NCBI GenBank assembly: GCA_038380795.1
Contig: CM076279.1
Span: 4,107,001-4,171,000 of the forward strand
Direction: 5' to 3'
Origin: Pyrocephalus nanus
Lineage: Eukaryota > Chordata > Aves > Passeriformes > Tyrannidae
DNA: 64,000 bases
This document shows, piece after piece, positions 38,013 to 52,639 of the stretch. Position 1 is the first letter of the stretch. The number at the start of each line of letters is the position of its first letter. Made by a program: the position numbers and the translations under genes. The notes beneath the pieces are model-generated. The model saw nothing but the letters and a program-made list of their open reading frames with translations. It searched no databases and was not told the origin of the DNA.

Positions 38013-41000
38013 AGAGTGAAACAGAATAGCAAACAGACAGGAGAGGAAACAAAAAATTAGGGAAATATCAGCAACATGCTTAGTATATTTTTTTACTCTG
38101 TGTATGAACAGCTTCACACACACCAGGAAGATTGTTCAGTGTCTCAGGACTCTGCCCTAAAGTCAGCAGGACTTTACTACCCAGGTAGGACACACAATCT
38201 GTGTACCTGGGTGAGCCAGCAGAGATTTTCCTACGTATGATTTCCTTTTTCTCAGCTATTTTGACTCCCCTGATTGCTCTTCACTGCCAAGAGAAGGGCT
38301 CTCAGGAAACCTGAAGTATATATGAAGCTCATCTTAGGTGTGACGTGTTCAAGCACGTTTTCTGCACCTGGGTTATCTTAAAAGGTCAGATCTAATTGCA
38401 AAGTGTAGATGGAGGGGACCTGCACCAAAAACCTTGTCTTGAATATCTGATTTTGTGGCACGTGTATGTGAGCTTCCTTACTGCTGTCTGGGATTCAGGT
38501 GGAGCTCAGAGATCCTTCAGAAAGCTACAAAGCACTTTAATTTTTCAAATAAAAAGATGATTCCTATCTTTCACTTGAATTTATTTCAATATTTGAATGT
38601 TTTATGCCAAACAGGAGGAGTCAATGGTTTGAGTCACAGTGGCTAACACTGGGCTGTTGGCACCTAGAGCCCTCAGTTTAATCAGAAATCCCTGCCAAGG
38701 AACAGACAGTGTTTATTTCCAGACCAAGTAGGTTGTCAGAATATTTTGTGTTATCATTTAGTCTGACAGCATTATCTCAAAGTGTTGAGTCAGACCTGCC
38801 TTGAAGATACACTTTGGAACATCTTGATCAGCAAAGTCATTTCCTCCCCAGCCCCGCTCTGCTATTCAGACTCTCACCTTGCAGGAATGCTCAGCAGTTT
38901 AGCTCCAATTCAGCACTTAGCTCTCCTTACAGATAATAGAATCAAACAATAAATTAACCTCCTTATTGAAAAAAACCTGTAGCAGTGAATGGAAATGATA
39001 GACTTCTACTCTGCTTGTAGTATTGAAGAATGAAATGTACTTTTGCTGCAGAATTCTACAGCACGGTTAAAACCTTAGAAAGCTGTCAGTTTTTACATCC
39101 CTCATGCTTGCAGATTAATTTCCAGAGAATTCTGTTAAAAAGGATTTCACAAACCATATAGGACTTCCTGAGGGGGAAAAAAAATAAGTCTTAAGTTCAA
39201 CAAATCACTGCTATATGCATTCAACTTGAAACTTTGATTCAACTCCACTCCTGTTCAACAGAAACCATCAATGCTTTTATCTTCATACCCCCAGACCCTA
39301 CTAACACCCCTGCCACAGGGCTTGGCACAGCTGAGGCCCCTCATCCATGGCCTTTATCAATGGTTTAAGTTCTGCCCCACCATCCATCAGTGACTGGCTG
39401 CACTCAGGCAGAGGAGGAGCAGTTGTGCAGGCTGGACCAGACCTCCCTGCAACAGTTCTGTTGTTGAGATCTCCCCCTGCCTTTGAGAAACCTATCACCT
39501 TTTATTTTGTTTTATTTCTGTTTGTTAGAACTGATGGACTTTCAGCAGAAGTAACGGAGCCCATCAATCCCCGTCAGCATCACGAACTCTGGATCTGCAC
39601 ACCGGAATATCAGCGAAACACCTGAAGCTCCTGGTTGCACATGGATCATCAGCTCAGCCTTCTTAACAAGTGTGTTTCTCATTTTTCCCTCCTTGAGGAA
39701 GTGCTGACCATCAGCAGCATTCCCAGGGCTGCTGGGACTACACAGTGTTGCCATGGCAGGTTAGTACAAGCTACACCTAAACCTGACACGTTCCAGATGG
39801 GCCCTGTCACCTCCTCCCCTTCATCATCAGCTGTGATTCACTCCTGGCACATGCAAGGCAGTGAAAGGCTGTACCCAGAACTCTGCTGAGGTGCTCCACA
39901 GACCCCTTCAGATTAAAGACTTTCACAGAACTGCCAAATCCTTTTTTCTTATTCAGCTGCCTTGAACTCAAGATTTTCAAACCAATTCCACAGAGAGCTT
40001 TGGCAAGAAATCTCTATAGCAAGCAAAAATATCAAACTTCAAACACTTCATAGTCATGTTGCAGGCTATTCTTAACTTGCAAAACTTTGCACCAGCATCT
40101 TTATTTCCTTTCCCCACTACTCTTGTGAATAGTATTTCAAAAAGTAACATATTAGGAATTCCTACAGGATGCTGAGTCACTCCACAAGGCCCAGGAAAGT
40201 CTGATGCACATCTTGTCTGCTTCCTGCAGGAGCATGAGCTCTACTGTGCAAATCAATGTCCTGAGTCTCACTGAAGCAGTTTTTGTACCACCTCAAAGCT
40301 TGTATCCCATCATAAAAACCCAGGGGAGCCATTTTCTTCAGCATGAACTCAGCTGATAAGTGTTCCACTGAATACTGCTCGTTACTGCACAGATTTTGGC
40401 ATTGGGGAACCACTTTGCAACCGATCAGAATCAAAGATCATCTCTCTTTGCAAGATAGCACAAAAATGTGTGTGGGAGACAGTTTCCCCAGAAACCAAGT
40501 GGACTTCTTGTTTATTATTTGCCTGTGTTTGTGCCAGGAAGTTCTAGGATATAGTCCATCCCAGGCTGTACAAAAGCAGAACAAAACTCCTCTCACTCTT
40601 AAGAACCCAATAACCCAAAACATAGACAGAAAGACTATACCCATACCCAAGAGGAGACAAAATCCTGAACTTCTCAGGAGTAATTTCCAATTCTGGGTAT
40701 GCTGGACAGGAAATTTAAGAGAAGTGAGTTTCAGTATGGGTGTTGCTCCCAGATTCTTCTGCAAGTCACAGGGGGGTTTCAAATTCCCCTTCCCTGACAC
40801 CCATTCAACCCCATTTGATGTCTAGAAACAGTGCTAAGAGGACAACAAGCTCTGAGCATGGTAAAACCTGTCTTTTAAAGCCAGCAGTTAGTGTATTGCA
40901 TTGCTGCATTCCTGTTAGGAACAGCAAAGAGGCAAGACAAGAGGGGTGAGAGCAGCACTGCTATCTACCACTCCAAGACACTCTGCATCAACACTTGCTG

Positions 41001-44000
41001 ACTGAGAGCCAAGGCTGTAGGAATCTAAGCCCTCATTTTAGATCTCCTACCATGTGGTAGACCCTGAATATTCATTACCTATTAAAAGCTTTGAAAGTGT
41101 AAATTCATCCCACAATCAAGTGAACTGATTTATTCACACAGCTGAGTCACACTCATTTACAGTCTGTGACCTAAATCTATTAATCTGGCACCAAAAAAAA
41201 ACCCAACCCCAAACAGCCTATTTTATTATTTTATTTTGGTAATATTAGTTGAACAAAGGTGAATATTTTAAAATCCTGTGGGGTGTTTCTTTCCAGCAGT
41301 GCTGACACACAGCTCAGCACTGTTCTGAGCCTGCCTTCCTTGCTGGTCCCAAGGAGTGCTGCAGACACTGCTCGTGTTCTCTGGCATGGGCTGACCCATT
41401 TAACAGAGGCTTCACAGAATCTTCATGGGAATCACCTCAGCCCTTTAATAAGAGTCTCTGAAGTGCCAAGCAGCAGGTCTCATGGAAACCTCACCTAAAG
41501 AGAACTGTAACTCCCTCATTAATAACAGAAAGTACAACAGCCAGTTCTGACAGCGGGGAAAATTGCTCTGTGGAGAGCAATGCAATATTGGGTCTAACAC
41601 CTCCTGAGTATTTTCCTAGGGCCGAGGTAAAATTTTACTAAGTCTCTGCTGTACTTGGGGAAATAAAATCACATTTTCAATAATGACTGGAGCGTTTCAG
41701 AGCCACTGACTTTCAGCAGAACCAGAGAATCATTAAATACAGTGTGGAGGCTTACATTTAAAATGCCATCAAAATTTAATCTTTTGATAGCTTCTCCTTT
41801 CCTCCCCATCTGATAGCCTGTGACATTCCCCGAGTTCATTGCTGATATCATAAATAGCCCCGTGAGCTCCTGAAGAAAGATTAAGTTTTTAAAAGGCTGA
41901 AGTTCAGTCCTGTGCTGAAACTGCAATCACAATCTAATTACAGTGTGCTCTGAGCACATACTATGGGTCTTAAAATCAATTTCCATTCCAGGCTGGCAGT
42001 TTACTCCTAGAAATCAGTTACTGCAGGTGGGTATTGAGATACACACAGACACTCAAACACTGATACTGTTTCACACACACGAGCACTTCACCACTATTTC
42101 CTTTGTGTTCATTCACTGCTGTCCATCTGTCTGCAATCCATCTGAAGAGAGCATCCTTCTTCCTCCTCCCCATTGGGATCCTTCTGCCCAGCTCGTTCAG
42201 AAGGAACACAGGTTGGTGCTGCTGATGACACACAGCCAGTGTTACTGGCAGCAGTTCACCTAAGTTAACCTGGCATAACGACTAACAGACTGATTGTAAA
42301 ACAGGTAAGGTTCTATCAGCAGCAACAGGGGGAGAGAAAACACAGCGGGGGAAAAAAAAGAGAAATTAAAGTTGAAATAGCTTTTGGTTAATCAGAGAAA
42401 TACCCTCTGTGACTGGCACACCTGTTACTCAGTGAATAAAGACACTGTGAGCTGCAAAGTGTGAGAAGGGAAAGGAAGGTACCACTGTACCAGCTCAGTG
42501 AGGTCCCATCACACAGGCACCTTCAAAGGACTCCAAGAACACCCTTCTCTACACAAAATCCCCCAAACAAAAGGCCAATTCTGCATCTTTGCTCTGCAGA
42601 GGATGCTCAGCCTGGTGTCCTTGTGGGCTCAGGAACCACCTCTGAAAGCAAACAACAATAAATACCAGTGTCCTCTCAGCAATACCGTGCTGTCCAGAAG
42701 TCTGGAAAGATGAACCTGATCTCATCACAGAACAAAGTAAAAGGGAGTGGAGGGTATGTGTGTGTTAAATCAGACCTAATGTTTCACAACTGTTATCCAC
42801 GGCAACACTTCCTCCTGTAAAAAAGGTGCTTGAGATGTGCCTCTTCACACTTCTTCCCCCAAAATAGAGACAGCAGCAATTTCTTGCTATGAGAGGAGTC
42901 TACCCTCCTACTCTCTTCACCCTGTACCATAAATCCAGGGAATCAGCTCTGCAGAATAGTGCAACACCTACAAAAAGCATGCAATGTCAGGCACTGAATT
43001 AGGAGAAGTGCCACTGAACAGAACATATTGCTAAAGAGCCGCTGAGGCAGCCAACTGCAATAAACCCAAAGATAATTTATAGCCACATTATTCCACCAAC
43101 TCAATCAAGCAAGCTTTTCACCAGAAATGTTGTGTAAATCATCTGTCTTTATAACCACTTAGCCCAACTCCTCCAAAGCTCCATTCCCTTCCAAACAGGT
43201 GCTAATCTGCTGTAACATAACCAGAGCTGACTGACCACCACCATTTGAACAGGAGCCACCCAGCCAAAAACACCAACAATGGCGGGTCCCAAACTGAAGC
43301 TGTCCCTGAAGAAGGAAAAAATAAACTGGGAGAACAACATGGTGAGGCCAGAACATTGTGTATTACTTCAAATAGTCTCCAGCAGAAAACAGCACCCAGG
43401 CAGAGCTGTGGAATGACAGTGGGAATTACTGTCTGTTCAGGACAAGACCCTTGAGGCATCATCGATCCTCACACATTAAATATCCCTGCAGGGTGCCCTC
43501 CTCTTCCTCATACCATCCTGTGGCCCCGGGCAGCAGACTGAGAGCAGCAATTTGGCCTTGAATGAACAGAACATTCAGAGCCCACCCCAAAGAAACAGCT
43601 GATGCAGAGGATCATCAGCCTCCACCAGCCGCTCCACCCGCTCAGGGAGCAGCAGGGTTCATTCACACTGAGCCAAGATGATGCCTCCACACAGCAGGGT
43701 TGTCAAGTTTCTAAAAATGTTATTTACAATGCCACAGGGGAAAGAAAATATTTGCTGGAAAAAAAGAGAAATGTAGTCCACAACAGTCAGACCAGGTTTA
43801 CAAGAAAAATACAGTAAGAGAAATCACGTGGGGTTATGCACACAGGAAAAGCAATCTGTGCCATGGACCTCTGGCAAAATGCAAGCAACTTGTTAGTATT
43901 TTACCTTTTCCTGAGGTTACCTGGGTGACTGTCTAAATCAAGAAACAAATGACCTGCATGTGACAGCACTGGCACCAGGACAGTAACTTGACCTGTGCCA

Positions 44001-47000
44001 AATTCACTGTGCATAGCAAATTATCTTTTCACCCACTGGAAAGACATCATGAGCTTGGTTAGAGCCAAAGCTTCCAATCTGTCTGACAGATACCCAGAAA
44101 TCCTCTGGAGTACCAGCAGAGTCATCAGGCAAGGTCACTACGAGGACACTGGTGAGGTGGTAGGTTATTGATAAGGACCTGCCACCCCCAAAGTCACACC
44201 AGCACTTAGAGATGTACTGACCTTCAAATTTAGACCTTCCCAAATGACAGTCGTCAACAGCAGACTGTTCAGACCAATTTCATTCTCTAAACAAGACACC
44301 TTGGACTGTCTGATTGGAAGCAAAATATCACAGCACTTTCCAGTAAACGCATCAGACCGTGCAGAGGAGTTTGCATTTGGCAAAGGGCACCGAATTCCCA
44401 GGTGAGAAGGCAAGAGGCAGCTTTTTCCTCAGTGGAAACTTCCATGCCTTGCAATTGCTCGGCAAGAAAAGCAAAACTGACATTATCAAAGCTCCTTTGA
44501 AGATGGGTCCCAAAGCACTCCTCAGTTCTTTATTTCCAAGCAAGCCCAAAGAGAACCGAGGAATGGAACACACAATTCACTCTTCACTCTGGAGGCTGAA
44601 ATGCCCGAGTTTCACCAGTGTGTGGCTGCAGTAAATGAAGTCAGGCTTCATTTGCTCGAGGCCAGGGCCAGATAAGGTAACTGTGGTCACAAGCTGTGAA
44701 AGCCAGTAGCCAAAAATACAAATATTCACTAGCCAAAATCCTGCCTTCTCTTGTACCACTCTTTAAAGCTGCTCTTGCTTCCTGCAAAAACTTGATTTTT
44801 CAGCTTTCTCGCCAAGTAAAGAAAATCAAAATCATGTTTTCTTGTCATGTTTCTCAGAAGGAAACAGGGAAGATGCTTTGTGTTGAGCAAAATCTTATGT
44901 TTTGGAGCATCTTCACCTGTTGTTTGCCAAATATTTCAATTTAAGTTTTGTCAATAAAAAGCTAGCTTCAAATGAACTCAGTCAAGATATCATACTTATA
45001 AACCCCCCCCAAAAGGTGAGGTTGATTACACTCCTACCTCTTTTAGGCAACAATAACATGCCAAACTGGTATAATAATTGCTATGGAGGCTGCATAAAGC
45101 CTGAAATAGTGCTGTAAAAACTTCACTGCCATGAAATACATTTCTGTGGCACAGGATGGCTTTGCTGCCCTTATGACCCTTACAGTTCTACCAGCAGGGC
45201 CCAGCAGCCAACGTGGGGCCACCCCAGCCTGACAAGGCTCGTGGCCACATCACTGAACTCAACAGCTGCCAGCAAGTCAAGCAGGGCCCTCAAGAGCAAA
45301 ATGGCCTTAAAACCTGAATGAAAGCAGCCACAACACTGAGACAAGTTGACTACAGGCTCCCACCCCCTCCAGGCTGGATGCAAAGGGGGTCTGTCCCACT
45401 GGCCACAAGCTGCTGCTTGGGCTGCAGCATGGTGAACATCAAAACCAAATAAGGAACCAAAAACAGAGCCAGCCTTTACCACAAGGCTGCAAATAATATT
45501 TGCAGTCCTTATTCCCTCATAACACACAAGGGTCACACCACTGACTGCGACGGCACCAGGATTCCTGGGGTCAAAATGCCAAATCTGCTCTCATGGATGC
45601 TGATTGTAATCCCAGTGAGAAAGAACAGCAGAACCCCTCTCTTTACTACATTCCTTTCCCTTTCATTAGCACCCCTATCCCTATGAGTTCCATGGCTGCC
45701 CTTAAACCCCTCCTGAGCAGACTATTGTATTTTGACACAATACCACACCAGTCCAGTGCACAAGAGACTCCTGCAACAAAATTCTCCTAATGAGAATCCT
45801 ACAGCTTTCCTCCTGTTCCCAGTAGTTAACAACACTGAGAAAGTGCTGAGAAAGTGCTATTACCAGAGGATTTTGTCCTATTTTAGGGTGACAGAATATG
45901 CAACTGCACAGGACAAAAGGGTAAGGGCCAACAATGACAAATGTTCTCCCCGTTGACCTCTCTGTGGCATTTCACTTTCTGAACTGCTATTACCTACTAT
46001 ACCCTAACACATACATCATATATGTTAGGCTTAAAACTGATCCTATTGTCACTTGCCACAAAAACAGCGAAATCACCAGTATTTTAGGACAGTTTCTCAA
46101 ATCTATTTATACCTTGCAAGCATATGGACAAAGCTGTTTGCCTCTGCACATTTGTTTGGGTTTTTTATCATAACAACAGAAGTGTCACTGGAAAATAATA
46201 TCCCGTGTTCCAAAAGCCATCTGGATCACACTGGGGAGGGTCAGTTCATCTGGAGGTGATGGAACACCACCAGAATGTCCCCAAAAGTGGGAAAAAAATG
46301 CAGTTTGACAATGCAGGCGTATGTGTGATGTTAGAACACTTGAGAAAACCCACCTGTGAGCATCGAAATGTAGGTAATTTTAAAACTGACACCACTCCAG
46401 AGGATCTACAGAAACACTTGCATTGTCTCCGAGCGAGGCCCTTCAATTATATCTCGAGTAAAAAGGAACTGAGAGGTATTACACAGTGCTTTGTTTACAC
46501 TCACACTGCTGTTGTAAAACCATATGTTAGAGTACTAGTGACTGTGTCTGACGCTCTCTTTTATCATTCATGTGCTTAATCACACCCTGCACTGAGTTAA
46601 CTGCACAGGATGGGTGTTTACTCAGCAGCCTATGTGAGTATCTAGGTCTGAGATCACGTGTGTGTCCCCAAATACTGCATATTTTAAGAACTGTTAGAAC
46701 TCCCGAGCAGACAGTCTGATGCAAAAATCAGATCAGGGATTTTAAAATGTTCGTGAAAATCAGCATTAAAATCAGATAGAATTAACAGGAAACTTATGTT
46801 GTCAACTACACAGAGAATAAAAACATTAAACATTAGAAGGCAATTGATTTTTTCCACTTTGTTGCTATAAAAGCTCTGCTGCTGAATATGAGTCAACTGT
46901 GCTAAATTGTAGGTATCAATGCAATTTAGAAGCCAAGAAAAAATCTGTATTGGGGATCACACCCACAAATACTAGATGGCAGTGGCTTGTTCTCCCTCCA

Positions 47001-48644
47001 AGACTTACCCTCCCTTGCAGCAATTTTGCTTAAGTCACTTTTCAAAGCTTAATCACGTTAGAGGAATAAAATCAATACGTGCTAGAAATCTGAAATCCTC
47101 TCTAGGATTTGCAAGAGCAAATTTCTGCACAACATGCAGGCATGTCACAGACAAAGAACACCGATTTTACAACTTAGCAGCATGGACTGAATCAGGCATG
47201 GAGGGAGAAAAATTTACATAGAAAATAGCTGGTCTTGCCTGGCAGCTGAATGTTTTTACTTCACCAGCTACATATGTCACCTTCCACACTGTCCTGCCTT
47301 GTATGCTTCATCTATCTCTTTTATTTAACTTTTGAATTTAGTGATAAGAAATAAACACAATATCACTGTACCTGCAGCAAACGCAAACAGTGAGGTAGCC
47401 ATAAAAAGCAGTCATTTAAATGCCAAGAACTGCTATCAAAATTGATGGCCTTTCCTTTAGGGATTAAGAATTTACTGTTTCAGATCACTGACTTGTATTG
47501 CAAAACACAGCAACAATCAAAACAATCAATTCTTAACTGTGTATGTAACCCCCTCAGAGCTCTCAACTTTGAAATGCAAACGTTACATAAGGAATTAAAC
47601 TCATGAGTGCACAGCAAACCTACAGCTCCCCTCCTCACCACAGCGAAATGTCTGATTAACAATGAGTACCAAGCTTGCTTTATGCCAGCTGTTTGGAAAT
47701 ATATGCTTACTCTCAAGATATTCCAAAGGGCTATTTTAAACATATTCACTGCTAGCTTGTATTGAATTAGGAAGGCTACAGTGGCTCTGCCTGGACTAAT
47801 CCATAAAATAAGTACCCCACTGTGCCATTTCAGAACTGTATTTTTGCCCAGCCACTGTAAATTCTATGAAATATCTGGGTCATTAGCAAATACAGTTTTA
47901 AGGAATCTGAATGTGTGGCAGCCTTGCTGCTACCTAGAAAACACTGTCACATGGGTGTGCTGTTTGTGTCCTTGTTACATCCAGGCAAATACTTTATTTT
48001 TTCTTTAATTATTTCCAGGAAAAGCAGAGAAGAAGGAAGTTGTGTAACCCTTTTCCCCCTCCATTATGAGAATGGGCAGTATCACTTGGTAACACCCTCA
48101 TAGCTGCCTTTCAGTGTCTCAGAGCCAAAGTCTCTCTTTCTCATGGCTGCAGGTCAGTCGAGAGCACAGTGCACATTATCAAGGTGTGAGCTCTGTCATC
48201 ACACACACTGATGTAACTCTGCAGTGATTTCATTAATTTCTGCATGCAACTCTGAGCTGCATCACTACAGCCAGGGGCATGGAATTCACCCACACCCCTC
48301 TGGAAGACCAGGGGCTGTCAGGCAGTGAAACTACAGCCCTGCTCTTCACAGGAGAAGCTACTTCTGGAGTGCTTACAACAGAAGGGCTGAGTTGAGAGCA
48401 TGACAACATCAGCTCCTGGGAGACATCTGAGAGCAAGTCAAAATGGAGCATCTGCTGCCTGGGCAGCACTTGAGGTTGATGCCTTTAACTTCAGCCCAGA
48501 ATGGGGATACATGGAAGCAACTAAAATTAGCAACAAACATCTCCCTGTTACAATAGTTTCTTTTGGCCAGAAGCTTTCACTTGCTCATGTGAAATATGTG
48601 AACTTGTTTTCAGCTGCTTCTGTTCTACACCACTAATAAACCAC

Positions 48645-48790
48645 TGACTGCAAATGAGTTACTGTCCACTCACATGAATAATTGACATGGGCCTGTATAT
48701 TTTATTAGTTGCCTTTCAGGTGTGACACTGCTTCAAATTGATTGAGCAGCAATTGATTTTACCGTGACAGATCCCTGTGTAAGCACCTGC
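48645..48790. promoter_or_regulatory. Candidate conserved non-coding element in intron 1
   Basis: A block with a full T-box half-site AGGTGTGA at 48718-48725, a TGACA motif beside ATAATTGACATGG, and two ATTGATT motifs spaced by GAGCAGC. It does not look like a repeat or coding exon. The motif cluster suggests an enhancer, but only comparison with other genomes could show it. Confidence 0.25.
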
Positions 48791-51204
48791 ATGGTCTGCA
48801 CACCTCCAGAAGGTGATTACCTGCCTCAGAAAGGAGTCGTAAACATGCTCAGCCTATTTCACTTGTTGCTGAAAACTGAATGTGGAGTTGAAGTAGGATC
48901 TGGCACAATAAAACATCAACTGGCACTATCCTGAAATACACATTCACACAATCCCCTGCCAGAACTGGGGCTTGCTGAACATGTCACTCACTCACAGTGC
49001 TCCCAGACACTTGGCTGGTAGTGAAACTCCCTTCCCAGTGAAAGGGAAGCAGATGGTGAGCGACTCTTGGCATTTCTCAGTGTAATGTGAAGTGTTTCTT
49101 TAGCTGGTGAGCACATGCCATCCCGTCAAGTCGCTTTGGAAACAGCCCTTCATGTCTTTCTTCAGATTTCTACACAAACAGCAAACACCCCATTCAAGAG
49201 GAAAGGCCAGGCCCAACCCTGCTGGCTTTCAGCACTGAACCACAAGTCTCAGCTCAGAGTTTCTGTTGTCCTGGAGATAAAGAAGCACCTCTGAGGGATT
49301 TATTTTGTCCTCTGGTCCTGTTACAGCTTTTGAGAGTTCAATTGCTCACCAATGTCCATGGAGAAAGATCAATTTAGACAACTCAGTTAAATGCCCACAG
49401 CCAGATGGGATGAACGGAGGCCAGAAAGCCAAACTGCCTAAAAGCACAGGTTGCACAACCATTTGTACAGGCAAGCAGCGCTTGACAGCTAGTCTGGTCT
49501 GCTCCAAAATTCAGGAATTTAGAGACATGACTCTGCTCCTGGCTGGGCCAGATTTACACAGTCAAATCATTTCTTCCTTTAGTTGAACCACGTGCTTTCT
49601 AGGGCAAAGCAAAAGCTTGTAAGCAAACTTGCTAGAAGTGTTTCCACAGCCAAAACACCCCACCTAAACAGCCACTCTGAGGCCACTGGCATTGCTGCAG
49701 TGGGCATCAAACTGCATGGCAAGACCAGGATTTTGGTGTGCATGTGCAAGGCAGAATAGAATGAGGTACAGCAGTGATGGTGCAGTCTCGGGAAAAGAAA
49801 AGCATCAAGCTACAAGAAACAGAGGCCTCAAAAGCCCACTAAAAATAAAACAGTAAAAAAGTTAACCAGAAAGGTTAAAGTTTATTATTTTGACTGTGCA
49901 GGTAAGGATTGCTTTGCTTCAACAGAAAGCTGCTGCCTTGCTGCAACATTTTGCCTTGGGGCAGTTTTCAGAGTTGTTATCTTTCAGGAATGGTAACATT
50001 CAGCATGTTTACTACACGCCACACAAAAATAATCAAAGAAGAAAGAAAAAGGAAAGACAAAGAAGCAGCCAGAAAAGGCTAAATGCCCTACACAGTCCAA
50101 GTCCCAAGCCCTACTGAAGTCAATATTAAGAATTTATAGACTCCAAACTTTGGATGGCGGTGGCTTGGAGGAGGTAGAGAAGAGGTGGAAAGCTGCTTGT
50201 GCCAGGCTGGCACTACTGAAGGGACAAATACTCTCTTAGTTCATAAACATAACCCAGGGCTACAGTTGGTAAGAGTCAGAATTACTCAGACCACAGTGCT
50301 ACCAAACAGGATCCCTCCTGTCACCTCATGAACTATGTCAACAGAAGGAGCAAATGACTGACACATGAGGGCAAATCCACCTTTCACTGATGAGAATGGA
50401 AAGATCTGCTTTAAATGTAAAGGGAGCTGACGTGGATCAAGCCCAAGAATTGTAGCATATTGAAAAATATAACTGATTTTCATTGACAGTAAATATGTTC
50501 CAATGTGTTAAAGGGAACTGCTCCCTAACAGTGTCTCCTCAGTTTAATTTCATGAGATGTATTCCCACATAGAACTTATTAGGCTCCTGCAGATGCAAGG
50601 TTGAAAGAGTAAATTCTTGCCATCTTCAAACATCAACTGTGATTCATCACACAGAAAGCCCATTTTTAACAAGCCTTAAAACCAGACTAGTTCATCTACA
50701 GTGGCTGTTCTACAGTAAAACTACACTTGCAAAACTGATTCTGTATTCCTCTAGCAAACCTCTTTTGGTGATTTACAAATCCCATTTACTCAACTGCCAC
50801 GTGCTCCCACCCCTGACTACAACAGACACAGGGAAGTAAACCAGAACAAGTTATATTATAACCCTGACAGATAAAAAGATAAGACATAGAGATAAGAGTT
50901 CTCTGTCCCAGATTTGCAAATATCTTATCAAACACTGCCAGTTACAACTGAATAAAATACAAGGGATGCACTTCTCATCCCTGGCAATCTCTCCCATGCC
51001 TGCCCAGCAAACCAGCCTGTCCTGAATCCTACACACAACCACTGACAACTGGTACTTCTCTAGTGCTGTCTGTACTGACATTTCAGTTTCCTCTTTCTCT
51101 CCATTTAAATGTTTTCCAACTAATATACTCCAATTCACTCAAAGCTTACAAGATCACCACCTGAATCCTCCTTTGCATCTTACAGAACCTGCTCCCCTCT
51201 CACA

Positions 51205-51300
51205 ACCTTAAAGATTTCTGAGACCAAAAAGGATTGTTAAGATCATCAGTGTCATCCTGCTGCAAAACAGCCAGTGGAATTTCATCAGTCTTCCTCTGTG
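51205..51300 (-). mobile_element. Possible ancient CR1-type relic
   Basis: The stretch 'gagaccaaaaaggattgtta' followed by 'agatcatc' and a degenerate 'gccagtggaatttcatcagt' resembles the reverse complement of the 3' end of old amniote CR1 families. It is strongly diverged and lacks a clear boundary. Assignment is from remembered consensus only and could be wrong. Confidence 0.35.
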
Positions 51301-52272
51301 CTGCATGAGAAAGCCACTGGTCTGCCTCCAGATAAACACAGCAGTGCAAAAAACCAATTTGGATGCAGTGTATCTGGTAGTAGAAAGGATTTAAAAATAT
51401 TTCTACTAGTTTATATAAAATTACACAACTTACCAAGAGACAAATAAAACCAGAAATCAAAGAACTCATTACTGTTGCTCATTTCTCCTTATTTTGCTGG
51501 TTAAAACAATAAACTCCAATGTCTCATTAAGAAAATGTTTAACAGACCTGTGACTATCTGTAAGTAATAAGCCTTCTGTCTCCTGGTTTCCTGATTTAAT
51601 TCACAAGCTGTGTTTCATTAAGAGTGGTAAGCCAGAAATAAGTAATTTGCTCCAACAATTAATCTGGTTTTGCTGCCTCTTTGGCATCCCTTTATAAACC
51701 ACCGTTTCGTGGGCTCCTCATGTTAATTTGTTTTATTGCAATTTAAAAGGTTGTTTGATACTGGTTTTCTGAACCCTATCCCAGTCCCAACTCCACTCCT
51801 CCTCCCTGGCACCCAAAATTGCTGGGGCGTATTGAAGAGTTAAGTGCAATATCCCGGGAGTTCTCCACGGGAAAGCGTTTCTTGCTGGTTAATTTCGCTG
51901 GATCTGCAGCCCCTGATGGAACCACTGACGGGAACCGTTTCAAACCAAGCGCACGTCGTTGCCCTCATTGCCTCTGGCCCTAATCCCACTCCCATTTTAC
52001 ACTGATGTCACGATGTACAGTGGTCCCACTGACGCAACCGCTCCGAGACCAGTGGCGCGATTCCAGATTTACGCTGTGTCACTGGAGGGCTGGAGGGAGG
52101 GATGGATGGATGGAGGGAGCCCTCGCTTCCTACCCATCACCTGCAGCTTTTGGGGTGCCCGCACAGGTGCTTCCCTGCCTGTCCAGACCTGGCTCTGCTC
52201 CCAGCACCCCAACAGAGCCGGGCACCGGTGCGGGCTCAGCTCAGCCAGGACGGAGAAAAACCACAATAAACA

Positions 52273-52285
52273 CCCCCCCCCCCCC
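52273..52285 (+). repeat. C13 homopolymer
   Basis: An uninterrupted run of 13 C (poly(G) in the RAB11FIP4 sense strand) at the inner edge of the CpG island, about 355 bp into intron 1. It is likely length-polymorphic and hard to sequence. Confidence 0.85.
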
Positions 52286-52639
52286 GCGAAAAGCACCGCG
52301 ACCCCCTAGCACTGCTTGCACTGGGACAGGTCCCTCCACCCCAGGGGACCGCGACAGGGTCAGCCCGGGGGTCTGGACCCCCCGAGGGATGGAGGGAGCC
52401 GGGATGCCTTTAGGGAGGACTCCGCGGGGAAGGCAGAGGGCGGCCGGGGGGAAAGGGGGTCCAGGCTGCCATGGGGAGGGCTGTGGGACCCCCCGAAGGA
52501 CGGGTCCCAGAAGGGAGCGGCTCTGGGCTGCCGTGAGAGGGACGGTGCGGGCAGGTTGGTGACGGGGCGGCCCGGGCGGGGTCCGGCCGCGCACGGCAGG
52601 TGAAAGTTGCGGGGGGATCGGGGGAGTTGCCCCACTCAC

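Larger units (their letters stand above)
18543..52639 (-). other. RAB11FIP4: RAB11FIP4 intron 1 (large first intron)
   Basis: This intron of 34,097 bp runs from donor GTGAGT at 52639 to acceptor TTCTAG ending at 18543. It is ordinary intronic sequence with short scattered ORFs on both strands and no recognisable nested gene. Recognised content is a candidate enhancer-like block at 48645-48790, a perfect TGACGTCA at 27425-27432, a GAAA/poly(A) stretch at 37981-38012, a possible old CR1 relic at 51205-51300, and a C13 run with a GC-rich skirt (52205-52639) belonging to the promoter CpG island. A very long first intron fits the human gene as I recall it. Confidence 0.8.

Noticed and set aside
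45180..45536. 118-codon minus-strand ORF in intron 1
   Set aside because: Hydrophobic-looking peptide without any motif I recognise, within the length range expected by chance.
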